A stretch of 64,000 bases of DNA from Candidatus Melainabacteria bacterium (lineage in GTDB: Bacteria; Cyanobacteriota; Vampirovibrionia; Obscuribacterales; Obscuribacteraceae): contig CP064963.1 in assembly GCA_016699165.1 (NCBI GenBank), positions 2,418,001 through 2,482,000 of the forward strand, in the 5' to 3' direction. Under the pieces are notes generated by a model, which saw only the letters and a program-made list of their open reading frames with translations, was not told the DNA's origin and did not search any database. Positions 26,118 through 34,660 of this stretch are shown one piece after another (position 1 is the stretch's first letter; each line of letters begins with the position of its first letter). The position numbers and the translations under genes were made by a program.

Positions 26118-26630
26118 TCACGGCTCAGAGTACATGTCGTTGAACCGCGATTTGTATTCTTGAGGACGACCACGCCAGATAACGCGACCATCCAGAGTCT
26201 TGACCAGGTTCGGCTTGATCACAAGCCCAATCATGTGGGTTCGCGCTTGTACAGCCGCATCTTGGTCGATGTCGCACAAGCGCATTGCAGTGCGCAAGAG
26301 GCGGTGCGATTGATTGCCGCCAAGCTTCATCGACTGCGGGTCATCGCCGAAAATGAATCGGTGATGGACGAGCAGGTAATGCAACTGCTTGCTGAAACGG
26401 ACAGCCGACTTGTCGGTGTCGTCATAGTAGCCGTCCTTCTGGTTGTACAGCTGTGCTGCCCAGTATTCGGCGATGAGACGAAGCTTCTCGTCCTGCGCGT
26501 GATAGCGCAAGAGTTCGATTCCTTCTTTGGTCGTGACTGCGAAATATGGCTCGAAGACAGTAGCCAGATATCCCAGCACTACGACCAGCAAAAGTACAGC
26601 CGGACCAATTACGGACCAAAAGATATCCAT
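26118..26630 (-). CDS. Membrane-anchored protein, unknown
   Basis: 170 residues with one N-terminal membrane helix (VIGPAVLLLVVVLGYLATVF). The hydrophilic, His/Tyr/Arg-rich domain (AEYWAAQLYNQKDGYYDD, KQLHYLLVHHRFIFG) would sit outside or in the cytoplasm depending on orientation. The ATG has AAGGAGAAATGC upstream. G/C-ending codons. No known family. It follows the 26801 gene on the same strand after 170 bases that contain a terminator-like hairpin. Confidence 0.65.
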   Translation of the reverse strand: MDIFWSVIGPAVLLLVVVLGYLATVFEPYFAVTTKEGIELLRYHAQDEKLRLIAEYWAAQLYNQKDGYYDDTDKSAVRFSKQLHYLLVHHRFIFGDDPQSMKLGGNQSHRLLRTAMRLCDIDQDAAVQARTHMIGLVIKPNLVKTLDGRVIWRGRPQEYKSRFNDMYSEP

Positions 26631-26747
26631 GCATTTCTCCTTGTCGTGTGGATCGGAAATTGTAAGGAGTGGTGATGAAGAGGCATTGAAAATGGCAGGG
26701 CATCCGGTTTTAAGTGCCGGAAAATCCCCGCCATTTGCTCAGGTTAT

Positions 26748-26790
26748 GTTGAGCGGAGGACAGCCATAAGCCCTCCTCCACTTAACACTG
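26748..26790 (-). terminator. Hairpin after the 26801 gene
   Basis: TGTTGAGCGGAGG pairs with CCTCCACTTAACA (two G-U pairs in RNA) around a loop of about 13 bases, just past the stop codon. A second, longer hairpin follows at about 26690-26740. Confidence 0.5.
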
Positions 26791-26800
26791 AAACTCCAGA

Positions 26801-28060
26801 TCAATAGCCTCCGGGTCCCGGCGGCTGATAGGGAATGACCACTTCCGGAGTTTCGTACGGCTCCATCGCAAGCCATTCCGGCTTGATTTCGACGAAGTCG
26901 GTGATCTTCTTCTTGTCGGCCGGCGTGAACTCGGTCCTCGAAATCAGCTCCTTGGGGGCGCTGTAGTCTTCGATCAGGATCAGATTGCCTTCCTTGTCGT
27001 TCGTGTAGATAGTCCGGCGACCGAGCTTATAGGGAGGCGCACCATAGTCGGTGAACGTCTGCACGAGCCCGTCTGTCTTGTAGAAGTGCTGAATGCTGAA
27101 GCGCGTGTCGCCGGCTTCCTTGACGTAGATGCCGTAGGGGACGTAACGCCGGGGCCCGCCTTCCGATACCTGGAGGGGATCGAAAGTCTGCTCCAAGATT
27201 TGGTTTTCGAATGCATCGAAGTACCTGACGTACATCATGTCTCCGATGGCACCATACCATCCGCGCTGCAGATAGACCTTGCCCGCCGTCGTGTAGAACT
27301 TGACGTTGGTGCCGCGGTAGTTCTGCCAGACCACCTGCTTCGGGGTGACATGGTCGGCATGAAAGATGGTGTCGGTGTATTCGCCCTTCCAGTCCTTCAT
27401 GATTTGCTGGCGAACGAGCAGACCAGCGGTGTCGAAGAACTTCTTGGTGTAGGCGTAGTACTCGCCGGTTGTGAAGGCTTCGGCAATCACGCCCGAGACG
27501 TAGTACTTGGTGTACTCGGTCTTCTGCCAGATGAACGGCGTGTTCTTCACCGGAACGAACGCTTCGGCAAGCTCGAGCTTGTAGCCCGAATCGTCGAAGA
27601 AGTACTTCACCTGGGCAACGCCGGCGCCCTCGTCATAGGACATCTGCTTGCGCAGGTTGCCCGAACGATAGAACTCGATGTCGCTCAGATAAGTGTAACC
27701 GTCCTGCTTGAAACTGGCACGGCGCCTCACTTGCGGTTCGGCACCCTGAGCTTCAGACTTGAAGTAGGTGATGGCTTCCATCAGCTTGCCGCTTGGCCAG
27801 TAGCTGTAGACGGTGGTTTCGCCATCGGCTTCTTCGGCAACGGCCTTCACCGGAGTGATACCATCGTCGGAGTTGGTCACATTGCGCAGTTCTTCATCGA
27901 CTGGCAAATGCACCTGTGGGTTCATTTCCACCAGCACGTCGAGGTTGTCCCCGACCACGAGCTGGTTGGCATCACTGCCGAAATTTCCCACCATAAAGAA
28001 CGCGCTTGCGACCAGGGCGGCAATGCCACCGGCGCCAAGCCAGATAATGCGTCTATTCAT
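26801..28060 (-). CDS. Membrane-anchored beta-repeat protein, paralogue of the 612 and 29252 proteins
   Basis: 419 residues. An N-terminal membrane or signal segment (IIWLGAGGIAALVASAFFMV) is followed by many short aromatic strands with DG/SG turns: YSYWPSGKLMEAITYF, DIEFYRSGNLRKQMSY, KYFFDDSGYKLE, YTNDKEGNLILIEDY. This resembles MORN/YwqK-like repeats. The C-terminus is Pro/Gly-rich (VIPYQPPGPGGY). No catalytic residues. The start has AAAGGAAATCGTC upstream. It is separated from the M48 gene by a strong terminator at 28121-28172, so it is transcribed on its own. Confidence 0.7.
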   Translation of the reverse strand: MNRRIIWLGAGGIAALVASAFFMVGNFGSDANQLVVGDNLDVLVEMNPQVHLPVDEELRNVTNSDDGITPVKAVAEEADGETTVYSYWPSGKLMEAITYFKSEAQGAEPQVRRRASFKQDGYTYLSDIEFYRSGNLRKQMSYDEGAGVAQVKYFFDDSGYKLELAEAFVPVKNTPFIWQKTEYTKYYVSGVIAEAFTTGEYYAYTKKFFDTAGLLVRQQIMKDWKGEYTDTIFHADHVTPKQVVWQNYRGTNVKFYTTAGKVYLQRGWYGAIGDMMYVRYFDAFENQILEQTFDPLQVSEGGPRRYVPYGIYVKEAGDTRFSIQHFYKTDGLVQTFTDYGAPPYKLGRRTIYTNDKEGNLILIEDYSAPKELISRTEFTPADKKKITDFVEIKPEWLAMEPYETPEVVIPYQPPGPGGY

Positions 28061-28120
28061 GACGATTTCCTTTCTGGTTAGTGAAGTTATTCAGATAACG
28101 AGCCTAGAGAGAGAAAGAAG

Positions 28121-28172
28121 AGGAGCCGATTGAGCCAAGACCTAAACAGGAGTTAGACTCAAATCGGCTCCT
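28121..28172 (-). terminator. Terminator of the M48 operon
   Basis: AGGAGCCGATTGAG (28121-28134) and CTCAAATCGGCTCCT (28158-28172) are inverted repeats with one extra base and a 23-base loop. On the minus strand they are followed by CTTCTTTCTCTCTC, and on the plus strand by TGTTTT, so it may act both ways. Confidence 0.7.
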
Positions 28173-28190
28173 TGTTTTGCGTGGAGGTAA

Positions 28191-29255
28191 TCAGCGCATA
28201 TGTGCGCGCAAGTTTTGAACGCGCCTTGCCAGGTTGGGATGCGTGCCAAAGACCTCACGGTATGGAACTCGCACCAAATACCAGACAAGCTGCTTGTCCC
28301 AAGGCTTTTTCGCCACCATTTCCTTGGTGAACTTCTTGAAGCCTTCGAACGCTTCGACCAGTCCCTCGCCTTCGCCACAAACTGCTGTGATTGCGTCACA
28401 GCCGAATTCGTGAATGCGAGAGATTATACGCTCACCAAGCATGCCGAAGAAGATAGCCATAACAAGCGGCACTTGCAGGGCATAAAACCACCCATACATG
28501 CGCTGCCAGTCTTGAGCCAAGACACCCTGATAGTCGGCAATCTGTCCAAGCATGTAGGTGAAGAGCAAGGTGAGCGGAAACAGCGCCACGAAATGAACCA
28601 TCGTGAACTGCTGCATCCATTTGCCCGTCTCGAGTATGACATGACCGCATTCGTGCGCGAGTACGCCGCGATTTGCCTTGCGTGAGAAACCCCACTGGAT
28701 GTCGCTTGGCTTGGTCGGAAAGATGACGCAAGCCGAACGACCCGGATTTTCAGTGCCGCAAACCATGCCGAATCCGTTTGGCGAAATCGACTTGATAGCC
28801 ATTGTGGGACGAGGCAAGATTTCGAGACGATTCGAGATTTCATTGAGGTCCTCTCGACTTTCCTCGAAAAACTTCCACTGCCAGAAGTCTGGCTGATAGC
28901 CTACCGCAAAGCCTTTGCGATGACTTTCTTCACGCGGATGAGCCTCGGGCCTGGTGAACGGGATGACGACTATTCGATAAAACATCATCCCGAACAAGAC
29001 CCAAGCGATGTAGGCAATCCAGCCCTTGAAGCCGAGTGGAATCGACGACTCGGGCAAGATGTATGCCACTGCCAATGGTATCGCAAACCAGAGCCAAACT
29101 ATGGCTCTGGTCTTGAAGAGAACAATACGCTTGATGCGCTCGACCTTTCGATTAAGGGAGAAATCACGCAAAACGTGATTGCGGCTGTAAACCACAACTC
29201 CCCCTAAATCGTCCCAATCGAGCGCATCTTGTTTGAACAGGTCTGCGCCGCTCAA
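28191..29255 (-). CDS. Membrane M48-type zinc metallopeptidase
   Basis: 354 residues. Zinc motif HECGH in GVLAHECGHVILETG (about residues 208-212) and a downstream Glu/Asp region (HEFGCDAITAVCG) fit the M48 (Ste24/HtpX-like) family. Hydrophobic segments lie before the motif (AIVWLWFAIPLAVAYIL; GWIAYIAWVLFGMMFYRIVV) and after it (MVHFVALFPLTLLFTYMLG; LQVPLVMAIFFGML). The only possible start is a TTG whose last two bases form the TGA stop of the upstream gene, with no clear Shine-Dalgarno site, implying termination-reinitiation. Likely role: quality control or processing of membrane or envelope proteins, perhaps of the co-encoded repeat protein (inference). Confidence 0.88.
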   Translation of the reverse strand: MSGADLFKQDALDWDDLGGVVVYSRNHVLRDFSLNRKVERIKRIVLFKTRAIVWLWFAIPLAVAYILPESSIPLGFKGWIAYIAWVLFGMMFYRIVVIPFTRPEAHPREESHRKGFAVGYQPDFWQWKFFEESREDLNEISNRLEILPRPTMAIKSISPNGFGMVCGTENPGRSACVIFPTKPSDIQWGFSRKANRGVLAHECGHVILETGKWMQQFTMVHFVALFPLTLLFTYMLGQIADYQGVLAQDWQRMYGWFYALQVPLVMAIFFGMLGERIISRIHEFGCDAITAVCGEGEGLVEAFEGFKKFTKEMVAKKPWDKQLVWYLVRVPYREVFGTHPNLARRVQNLRAHMR

Positions 29256-30517
29256 CGCATGTCGCCGCTGTAGTCAGGGTCGTGAGCGGCAACGAGCGGT
29301 GCAGTGTAGTCGACCTGCTTCAGAAGTTCCGCCGGCACAGCAAGCGTCGGCGCCTGGTCGTTGTCTTCGAAGCTGATTTTCTCAACTTCTTTGCCAGCAG
29401 CGGTGACCGTGACTACTTCGATTCGGCCATTCTCGCGAATCTTGCGAGTGACGCTGACCAGCCCGATGTCGGGACGCATTTCGTCATACGTTTGCTCACG
29501 CAGACGGAAAGAACCGCTCAGCATGAACTTGTAGACGACATTTGTCTTTCCCTCGTAACTGGGCACAGAAACTCGCTCCAGAAAGAAGTTGTCCGGAGCC
29601 AGACGCTTTGCGACGTCTACAGTATTGGTGGTTTTCATGTTCCACCGCTGAATCACAGGACCAAAGCCATCGATGACGATGAACGCATCCATCGAGCTGT
29701 GGTTGAACACACGCTTGTGCGTGGGCTCGCCCTGCTGGTTGAAGTTCTGCGTCTCCACCACCCAGTAGGTGGCGTCCTGCGAAACTTCACCTTGCTTGAG
29801 AGCATAGGTGAGCTTGCGCGTTTCGCTGCCTGGCCAGTTGATGAAGCCGTCTTCGATTCGACCACGATGGTCTTGCCAGGTGACGGCGCGACCGGCCTCA
29901 TCGAAAGTGGAGATGCGAGTGTTCGAGAAGTCCGGCGCCCGGAAGATGTACTTGATCTGACCGTCGGACCAAGTACGAACGTCGGTCATCATGCGGGTGG
30001 AGACACCCTGCATGTTGGGCCACCAGTTGGGCTTGTCGTAGGTGCGAGTCTGCATTGCGACAGTGCTCTGCGGATGATACTTGACCTCGATCCAGACGCC
30101 AAACGCATCGCGCTCGCCACTCAGAATCGTCCATCCATCAGAGTCTTTCTGATAGGTGGAAAGATAGGTCTGACCGTCGTCGGCAAAGCGGACGTAGTCC
30201 TTGATGCGAACTTCACCATCGAGACGCGCCGGATAGTAACGCGTGTATTCGATGGCAGTCTTGTTCGGGCGGAAGGTCATGAGACCATAGCCACCGTCGC
30301 TGAACTCGATGCGATCCGAGTCGATCACGCCATCTTGTCCGTATTCGAAGTTGTGCGCTACTTCCTGAGGAAAGCGAAAAGGCACGGTGACAACTTGCGG
30401 AAGACGCTTGGGAAAGTTGACCTGCACCTGCACGTTGGCAGGAGGCGGGGGCAACCAAACCACAGCGGCAACCGCGGCGACAGGTATCGCCAATAAGGCG
30501 AGTAACCACTTCGTCAT
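29252..30517 (-). CDS. Membrane-anchored beta-repeat protein coupled to the M48 peptidase
   Basis: 421 residues from the ATG at 30517 (GGAGAACCC upstream). An N-terminal membrane or signal segment (WLLALLAIPVAAVAAVVWL) is followed by a proline stretch and aromatic-rich beta repeats (YVRFADDGQTYLSTYQKDSD, RISTFDEAGRAVTWQDH, RKLTYALKQGEVSQD). The middle part aligns by eye with the 26801 and 612 proteins. Its stop overlaps the M48 TTG start, so the two are made together, and a peptidase-substrate or peptidase-inhibitor pair is possible. No known family name can be assigned. Confidence 0.7.
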   Translation of the reverse strand: MTKWLLALLAIPVAAVAAVVWLPPPPANVQVQVNFPKRLPQVVTVPFRFPQEVAHNFEYGQDGVIDSDRIEFSDGGYGLMTFRPNKTAIEYTRYYPARLDGEVRIKDYVRFADDGQTYLSTYQKDSDGWTILSGERDAFGVWIEVKYHPQSTVAMQTRTYDKPNWWPNMQGVSTRMMTDVRTWSDGQIKYIFRAPDFSNTRISTFDEAGRAVTWQDHRGRIEDGFINWPGSETRKLTYALKQGEVSQDATYWVVETQNFNQQGEPTHKRVFNHSSMDAFIVIDGFGPVIQRWNMKTTNTVDVAKRLAPDNFFLERVSVPSYEGKTNVVYKFMLSGSFRLREQTYDEMRPDIGLVSVTRKIRENGRIEVVTVTAAGKEVEKISFEDNDQAPTLAVPAELLKQVDYTAPLVAAHDPDYSGDMR

Positions 30518-30680
30518 TGGGTTCTCCATGTGTAGTGAGTCTGATACCAATCTCGTGATATTACGGAGACGGGATTGAGACTCAGGTTAGATACGGGGAG
30601 TTATTGTTAGAGAGAGTGAAATTTACGCAAGAGATATGGAAAGCTATAACTCGATTCTTAGTAAAAGTAGTGCTGGCAAC

Positions 30681-30798
30681 CTAACTAAGTTTTGCTAATA
30701 AAATGGTTTATGAATCATGAATTTTGATAAGCAAATTAGTTTTAGATAAGCTGAGCTAAAACTCTTGATTCATGAGCTTTCTCTAATTGCTTAGTTAG
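30681..30798. repeat. Nested inverted repeat between divergent genes
   Basis: Three sets of inverted arms are nested: CTAACTAAG/CTTAGTTAG (30681-30689, 30790-30798), ATGAATCA/TGATTCAT (30710-30717, 30766-30773) and AGTTTTAG/CTAAAACT (30738-30745, 30756-30763). The element is 118 bases and A/T-rich. It could be a MITE, a structured RNA or a regulatory region for the serine-hydrolase operon starting at 30829. Confidence 0.5.
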
Positions 30799-30828
30799 CG
30801 TATACTCGCGACGCTCCACTAATCTTGT

Positions 30829-32085
30829 ATGTATATTCGCACCAGTAAATTACTAATTCTAGAATGCGCCGCTTCGCTCTTTTTGCTTGGCTGTCTTACA
30901 CCGGCACAGTCTAAAATCAGCGCAAAAACAAACCCCAAAACTAGTGCCCAATTAGATCAGAAATTAGATGCCATTGTTCAAAATGTGATTGATCAAAATT
31001 TAGTGGTCGGACTTGTTCTACTGGTCAAACAAGATGGAAAGCTTTTATACAAGCGCGCAGCTGGTTTCATTGATAAAGAAAAAGGGCTTGCCATGCCCGA
31101 AAACGCCATTTTTAGATATTCATCAATGTCAAAAGCAATCACTACAGCCACAGCACTGGAATTGCAAAAAGACGGCGTTTTGAATATGACCGATCCGGTG
31201 AGCAAATATTTGCCCTATTTCACACCCAAAACCAAAGAGGGCGAAACGCCAGTAATCACGCTAGAAGAGTTAGCAAGCCACACCTCGGGTTTGGATTATC
31301 CCTTTATCGAACAACCCGATGGCCCTTATCATCAAGCAAATATTTGCGATGGTTTTACGGACAACAAAGTTACAAGCGACCAGAATTTGCGAAAATTAGC
31401 CACGATGCCTTTGCTCTTTCCGCCAGGCAAAGGCTTTCGATACTCACTAGGTTTGGATGTCCTGGCTGAAGTAATAGAAAAAGCTACTGGCGCACCGCTT
31501 GAAAAATCTGTAATAGCCAAAATTGGCAAACCGCTCATGATGAAGAGCCTGACTTTTACAGTAAAAAAAGACCATGTTTCCAGATTGACTTTGCCTTACT
31601 ACAATACTACCAGCGGTGCCAAACTGATGGGCAAAAATCAATTTATCCCTTATGGTCATAGCGGATTTGTTTTCAGTCCAGCTCGAGCCATGAACAAAAA
31701 CGCCTTTCAATCCGGCGGCTCAGGACTTTGTGGTACCGCTTACGACTATATGCGTTTTATTGAGTCGATGCAAAAAGATCCAGAAATGTGCAAAGTCCGC
31801 TCTAAGGGCTACCCTATAAACTTTGACAAAGGCTGGTCCTTTGGATATTGTGGTGCCATTTTGACCGATTGTATACTGGCCCAAACTCCGCAAAATCCTG
31901 GCACAATCTTCTGGGGTGGCGTTTACGGACACACTTGGTTCAGCGATCCCAAGGCGAAAATATCAGTTGTTTGTATGACTAATACGACCCCGTACACTTT
32001 GCAAGGTGGCTTCCCTGAAGCTGTTCGCGATGTTGTGTACAATTATTTGATTGAAAAAAAGACTGAAAAAGAGGTTCTTAAATGA
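30829..32085 (+). CDS. Secreted serine hydrolase of the class C beta-lactamase fold (copy 1)
   Basis: 418 residues with a signal or lipoprotein-like N-terminus (LILECAASLFLLGC). The fold signature is the SxxK tetrad in YSSMSKAIT, then a Tyr motif in RYSLGLDV (YSL in place of YxN), and a late WGGVYGHTW that stands where KTG/HxG is expected. Family members include esterases, D-aminopeptidases and peptidoglycan-modifying enzymes; true beta-lactamase activity is unlikely from these motifs. It is followed by a closely similar copy with an ATGA overlap. Confidence 0.88.
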   Translation: MYIRTSKLLILECAASLFLLGCLTPAQSKISAKTNPKTSAQLDQKLDAIVQNVIDQNLVVGLVLLVKQDGKLLYKRAAGFIDKEKGLAMPENAIFRYSSMSKAITTATALELQKDGVLNMTDPVSKYLPYFTPKTKEGETPVITLEELASHTSGLDYPFIEQPDGPYHQANICDGFTDNKVTSDQNLRKLATMPLLFPPGKGFRYSLGLDVLAEVIEKATGAPLEKSVIAKIGKPLMMKSLTFTVKKDHVSRLTLPYYNTTSGAKLMGKNQFIPYGHSGFVFSPARAMNKNAFQSGGSGLCGTAYDYMRFIESMQKDPEMCKVRSKGYPINFDKGWSFGYCGAILTDCILAQTPQNPGTIFWGGVYGHTWFSDPKAKISVVCMTNTTPYTLQGGFPEAVRDVVYNYLIEKKTEKEVLK

Positions 32086-33311
32086 AAAAAAATCTGGCTC
32101 GATTTTCGCTTGCACTAGCCTGTTTACTTGTCTATGCACCTCAATCTATTGCTTTAGAAGGACTAAAAGAAAAGCTCGACAAAATTATCGATCAGGCCAT
32201 TTCCGACAAAACAATTGTCGGTACAGTCTTGGTTGTAAAACGAGACGGCAAGACAGTTTACAAAAGAGCAGCGGGTTTAGCGGACAAAGAAAATAATCTG
32301 GCCGTCAGAGAAAACGAAATGTTCAGACTGGCTTCGATGACCAAACCGCTTGTAGCCGCTTGCGCGTTAAGAATGGCTCAGGAAGGTATTTTCAACTTAG
32401 ACGAACCGATTACAAAATGGTTACCTTATTTCACTCCCAAAACTGCCGATGGCAAAACGCCCGTTATTACAATCCGACAGCTTCTCACACATACTTCAGG
32501 ACTTGGTTATGTGTTTATGGAAGATGTTGAAGGACCCTACCACAAAGCCAAAGTGACAGATGGTCTTGCTCAAGAAGGAATATCGCAAGAAGAAAATTTA
32601 AAACGACTGGTTTCTGTTCCTCTACTTTTCGAACCTGGTTCAGCCTGGCATTATTCTCTTGGAATAGATGTTGTTGGCGCTGCCATTGAAAAGGCTACAG
32701 GCAAATCTCTTCAAGAAGCAATTAAATCGCGCATCTCGGGTCCTCTGGCCATGAAAGATCTTACTTTCACGGTAAGCAAAGATCAAGCGAGACGACTAGC
32801 AGTGCCCTATTTCAACACACCTAACGGTCCGCAAAAAATGGCAGATAAACAATTAGTACCTTTTTCAAAAAGCGGATTCACCATATGCCCTGGTCAGGCT
32901 TTCAATAGCGCTTGCTACCAGTCGGGCGGGAGCGGAATGATCGATACAGCATCCGATTATGCCAATTTTCTTGAAACGATGCGACTAGGCGGCAATAATT
33001 TTCAAAATTTAGACATGCTCTCGAACAAAGTTGGGAATTACAGTATTAGCATGGGTCCGGGATGGGGCTTTGGCTTTACCGGAGCAGTCTTGAAAGACCC
33101 ACAAGCGGCTAAAACACCGCAAGCAACCGGCACAGTTCAATGGGGCGGAGCGACTGGCAATCAATGGTTTGTGGATCCGGTCAACAAAATAAGCGTGGTA
33201 TCGCTCACCAACACAACCACAGCAGGAATGCAAGGTCCATATCCAAACGCATTAAGAGATGCGATTTATGAAAGTATCGCTCAAGAAGAAACCAAAAAAG
33301 TTTCAAACTAG
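32082..33311 (+). CDS. Secreted serine hydrolase of the class C beta-lactamase fold (copy 2)
   Basis: 409 residues. The signal peptide (FSLALACLLVYAPQSIA) precedes a domain very similar to copy 1 along its length: ASMTKPLVA (SxxK), HYSLGIDVVGAAIEKATG, FTVSKDQARRLAVPYFNT and WGGATGNQW. In the last motif GH becomes GN, so the two copies may differ in substrate. The start overlaps copy 1's stop, and the stop lies inside the start of the VWA gene, so three genes are translationally coupled. Confidence 0.88.
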   Translation: MKKNLARFSLALACLLVYAPQSIALEGLKEKLDKIIDQAISDKTIVGTVLVVKRDGKTVYKRAAGLADKENNLAVRENEMFRLASMTKPLVAACALRMAQEGIFNLDEPITKWLPYFTPKTADGKTPVITIRQLLTHTSGLGYVFMEDVEGPYHKAKVTDGLAQEGISQEENLKRLVSVPLLFEPGSAWHYSLGIDVVGAAIEKATGKSLQEAIKSRISGPLAMKDLTFTVSKDQARRLAVPYFNTPNGPQKMADKQLVPFSKSGFTICPGQAFNSACYQSGGSGMIDTASDYANFLETMRLGGNNFQNLDMLSNKVGNYSISMGPGWGFGFTGAVLKDPQAAKTPQATGTVQWGGATGNQWFVDPVNKISVVSLTNTTTAGMQGPYPNALRDAIYESIAQEETKKVSN

Positions 33312-34632
33312 TTTAATTGCTCTATCACTGCTTTTAGCTCCCCAGCTCGCTGGACACAGGGTTATTTCGGCTTGTTTTGCCAATGAAAAAATAAAACTGG
33401 AAAAGCTATATCCCAAACTAGATAAACTACCGCCGCCGATTCTGCTCAAAACTGGCATCGGGACTAGTGTCGCTCTACCAGCCAATATAAACGATTTTGG
33501 TTATGCACAAAACTCGAACTCTCTTCCCAGTAAAATCACTTTCGTCGATCCGCGCTCTAGTGCCTGGTCAAGTGGATTAGAGCCAAACGACAAATTACTC
33601 TCGGCATCGTTTGATACCAAGGGTGCCACCTTGATAGTTGAGCGAAAAGGCAAAAAATATTTATGTCAAATTAGTGCTTACAAGGCTCCAGTTGTCACTC
33701 AAAAGAAGATCATTCAAGACGAAAACAGCAAATCATTAATCAAACACGAGATTGTTTTACTGGTAGACAGCTCTGCCTCGATGAATACGAATGACTGTCC
33801 TGACGGTAAATCGCGCTGGCAGTGGTGTCGAGCGCAAGCAGGAAATTTGCTCAAAGAAAATATTCTGGCTGGAAAAACTAGTATTGGTTTGTTCAGCTCA
33901 AACTTCAGTTCTCATGCCCATTGCAGCCTGAGTGATTTGCCACGCGTATTTGAAAACAATTCAGCAAGTGGCGAGACTAATCTAGCTCCACCACTCAAAG
34001 ACGCTCTGACAAGCTTATCTTCTCAGTTGTATGCAGGTCGCCCTGCTTTGATTGCAATCATAACAGACGGACGCCCGACCGATGTGGATAAAGTACGCAA
34101 ACTGCTGATAGAAACTGCCAATAGCTTGAAAGATCCGACCCTCTTAAATATTACTTTTATTGAAATTGGCACACCAGAAAAGTATCTAAAAGAATTCGAT
34201 ACAGAGCTTGTAAAGCAAGGCGCAAAAGCAGATATAGTCTCGCTCTATCCTTTTGGTGAAGTGAATAAAAAGGGCATGATAAAAATTCTTGCTCAATCTG
34301 TAAAACGCCCAGAGCAAACCACCCAAGCCATTTCATTGAGCGAAGCACAAATAAAATTGCAAGCCTCGATAAAAGCAGCCGAGGAAAAACGCTTGCAACA
34401 AGAGGCTAGAAGTAAGGTTTTACAAGAATCCGCCAACAAGCGCTATAGCTTTTCTCCATCATCAAAAACACAAGCACCACATACAGTATTAATACCAAAA
34501 CCAGTTTCAATTAGAGCTCACCCCACTGGAACATTGCACAATCCAGCCATAACCGAGATTAACGAACGCGAAAGTGTCTTAAAAGATGGAGCGAATAAGA
34601 CATATTCTTTGCCTGGAAGGGGCACAAAGTAG
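33268..34632 (+). CDS. Secreted VWA-domain protein with a PDZ-like N-terminal domain
   Basis: 454 residues from the ATG at 33268 (TAAGAG 9 bases upstream; an ATG at 33259 is possible). A signal peptide (TSLIALSLLLAPQLAG) is followed by a PDZ-like segment (FVDPRSSAWSSGLEPNDKLL, about residues 90-110). A von Willebrand A domain (about 165-350) has the MIDAS residues DSSASM, the Thr of SGETNL and the Asp of ITDGRPTD. A Lys/Gln/Glu-rich helical tail ends it. VWA domains bind proteins through a metal ion. Coupled to two serine hydrolases, it could organise or present them at the envelope (inference). Confidence 0.82.
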   Translation: MKVSLKKKPKKFQTSLIALSLLLAPQLAGHRVISACFANEKIKLEKLYPKLDKLPPPILLKTGIGTSVALPANINDFGYAQNSNSLPSKITFVDPRSSAWSSGLEPNDKLLSASFDTKGATLIVERKGKKYLCQISAYKAPVVTQKKIIQDENSKSLIKHEIVLLVDSSASMNTNDCPDGKSRWQWCRAQAGNLLKENILAGKTSIGLFSSNFSSHAHCSLSDLPRVFENNSASGETNLAPPLKDALTSLSSQLYAGRPALIAIITDGRPTDVDKVRKLLIETANSLKDPTLLNITFIEIGTPEKYLKEFDTELVKQGAKADIVSLYPFGEVNKKGMIKILAQSVKRPEQTTQAISLSEAQIKLQASIKAAEEKRLQQEARSKVLQESANKRYSFSPSSKTQAPHTVLIPKPVSIRAHPTGTLHNPAITEINERESVLKDGANKTYSLPGRGTK

Positions 34633-34660
34633 ATTACCGGGGTTACCGGAGAGAGGACAC

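Noticed and set aside
27086..28081. 331-residue open frame on the plus strand
   Set aside because: Antisense shadow of the 26801-28060 gene; Val/Gly/Asp-rich composition typical of reversed G/C-ending codons.
29282..30496. 404-residue open frame on the plus strand
   Set aside because: It lies antisense to the repeat-protein gene, has no signal or start site, and arises from the G/C-ending codons of that gene.
30829..33311. Antibiotic-resistance beta-lactamase
   Set aside because: SxxK is present, but the Tyr and KTG motifs are altered; the broader serine-hydrolase (esterase/D-peptidase) group fits better.
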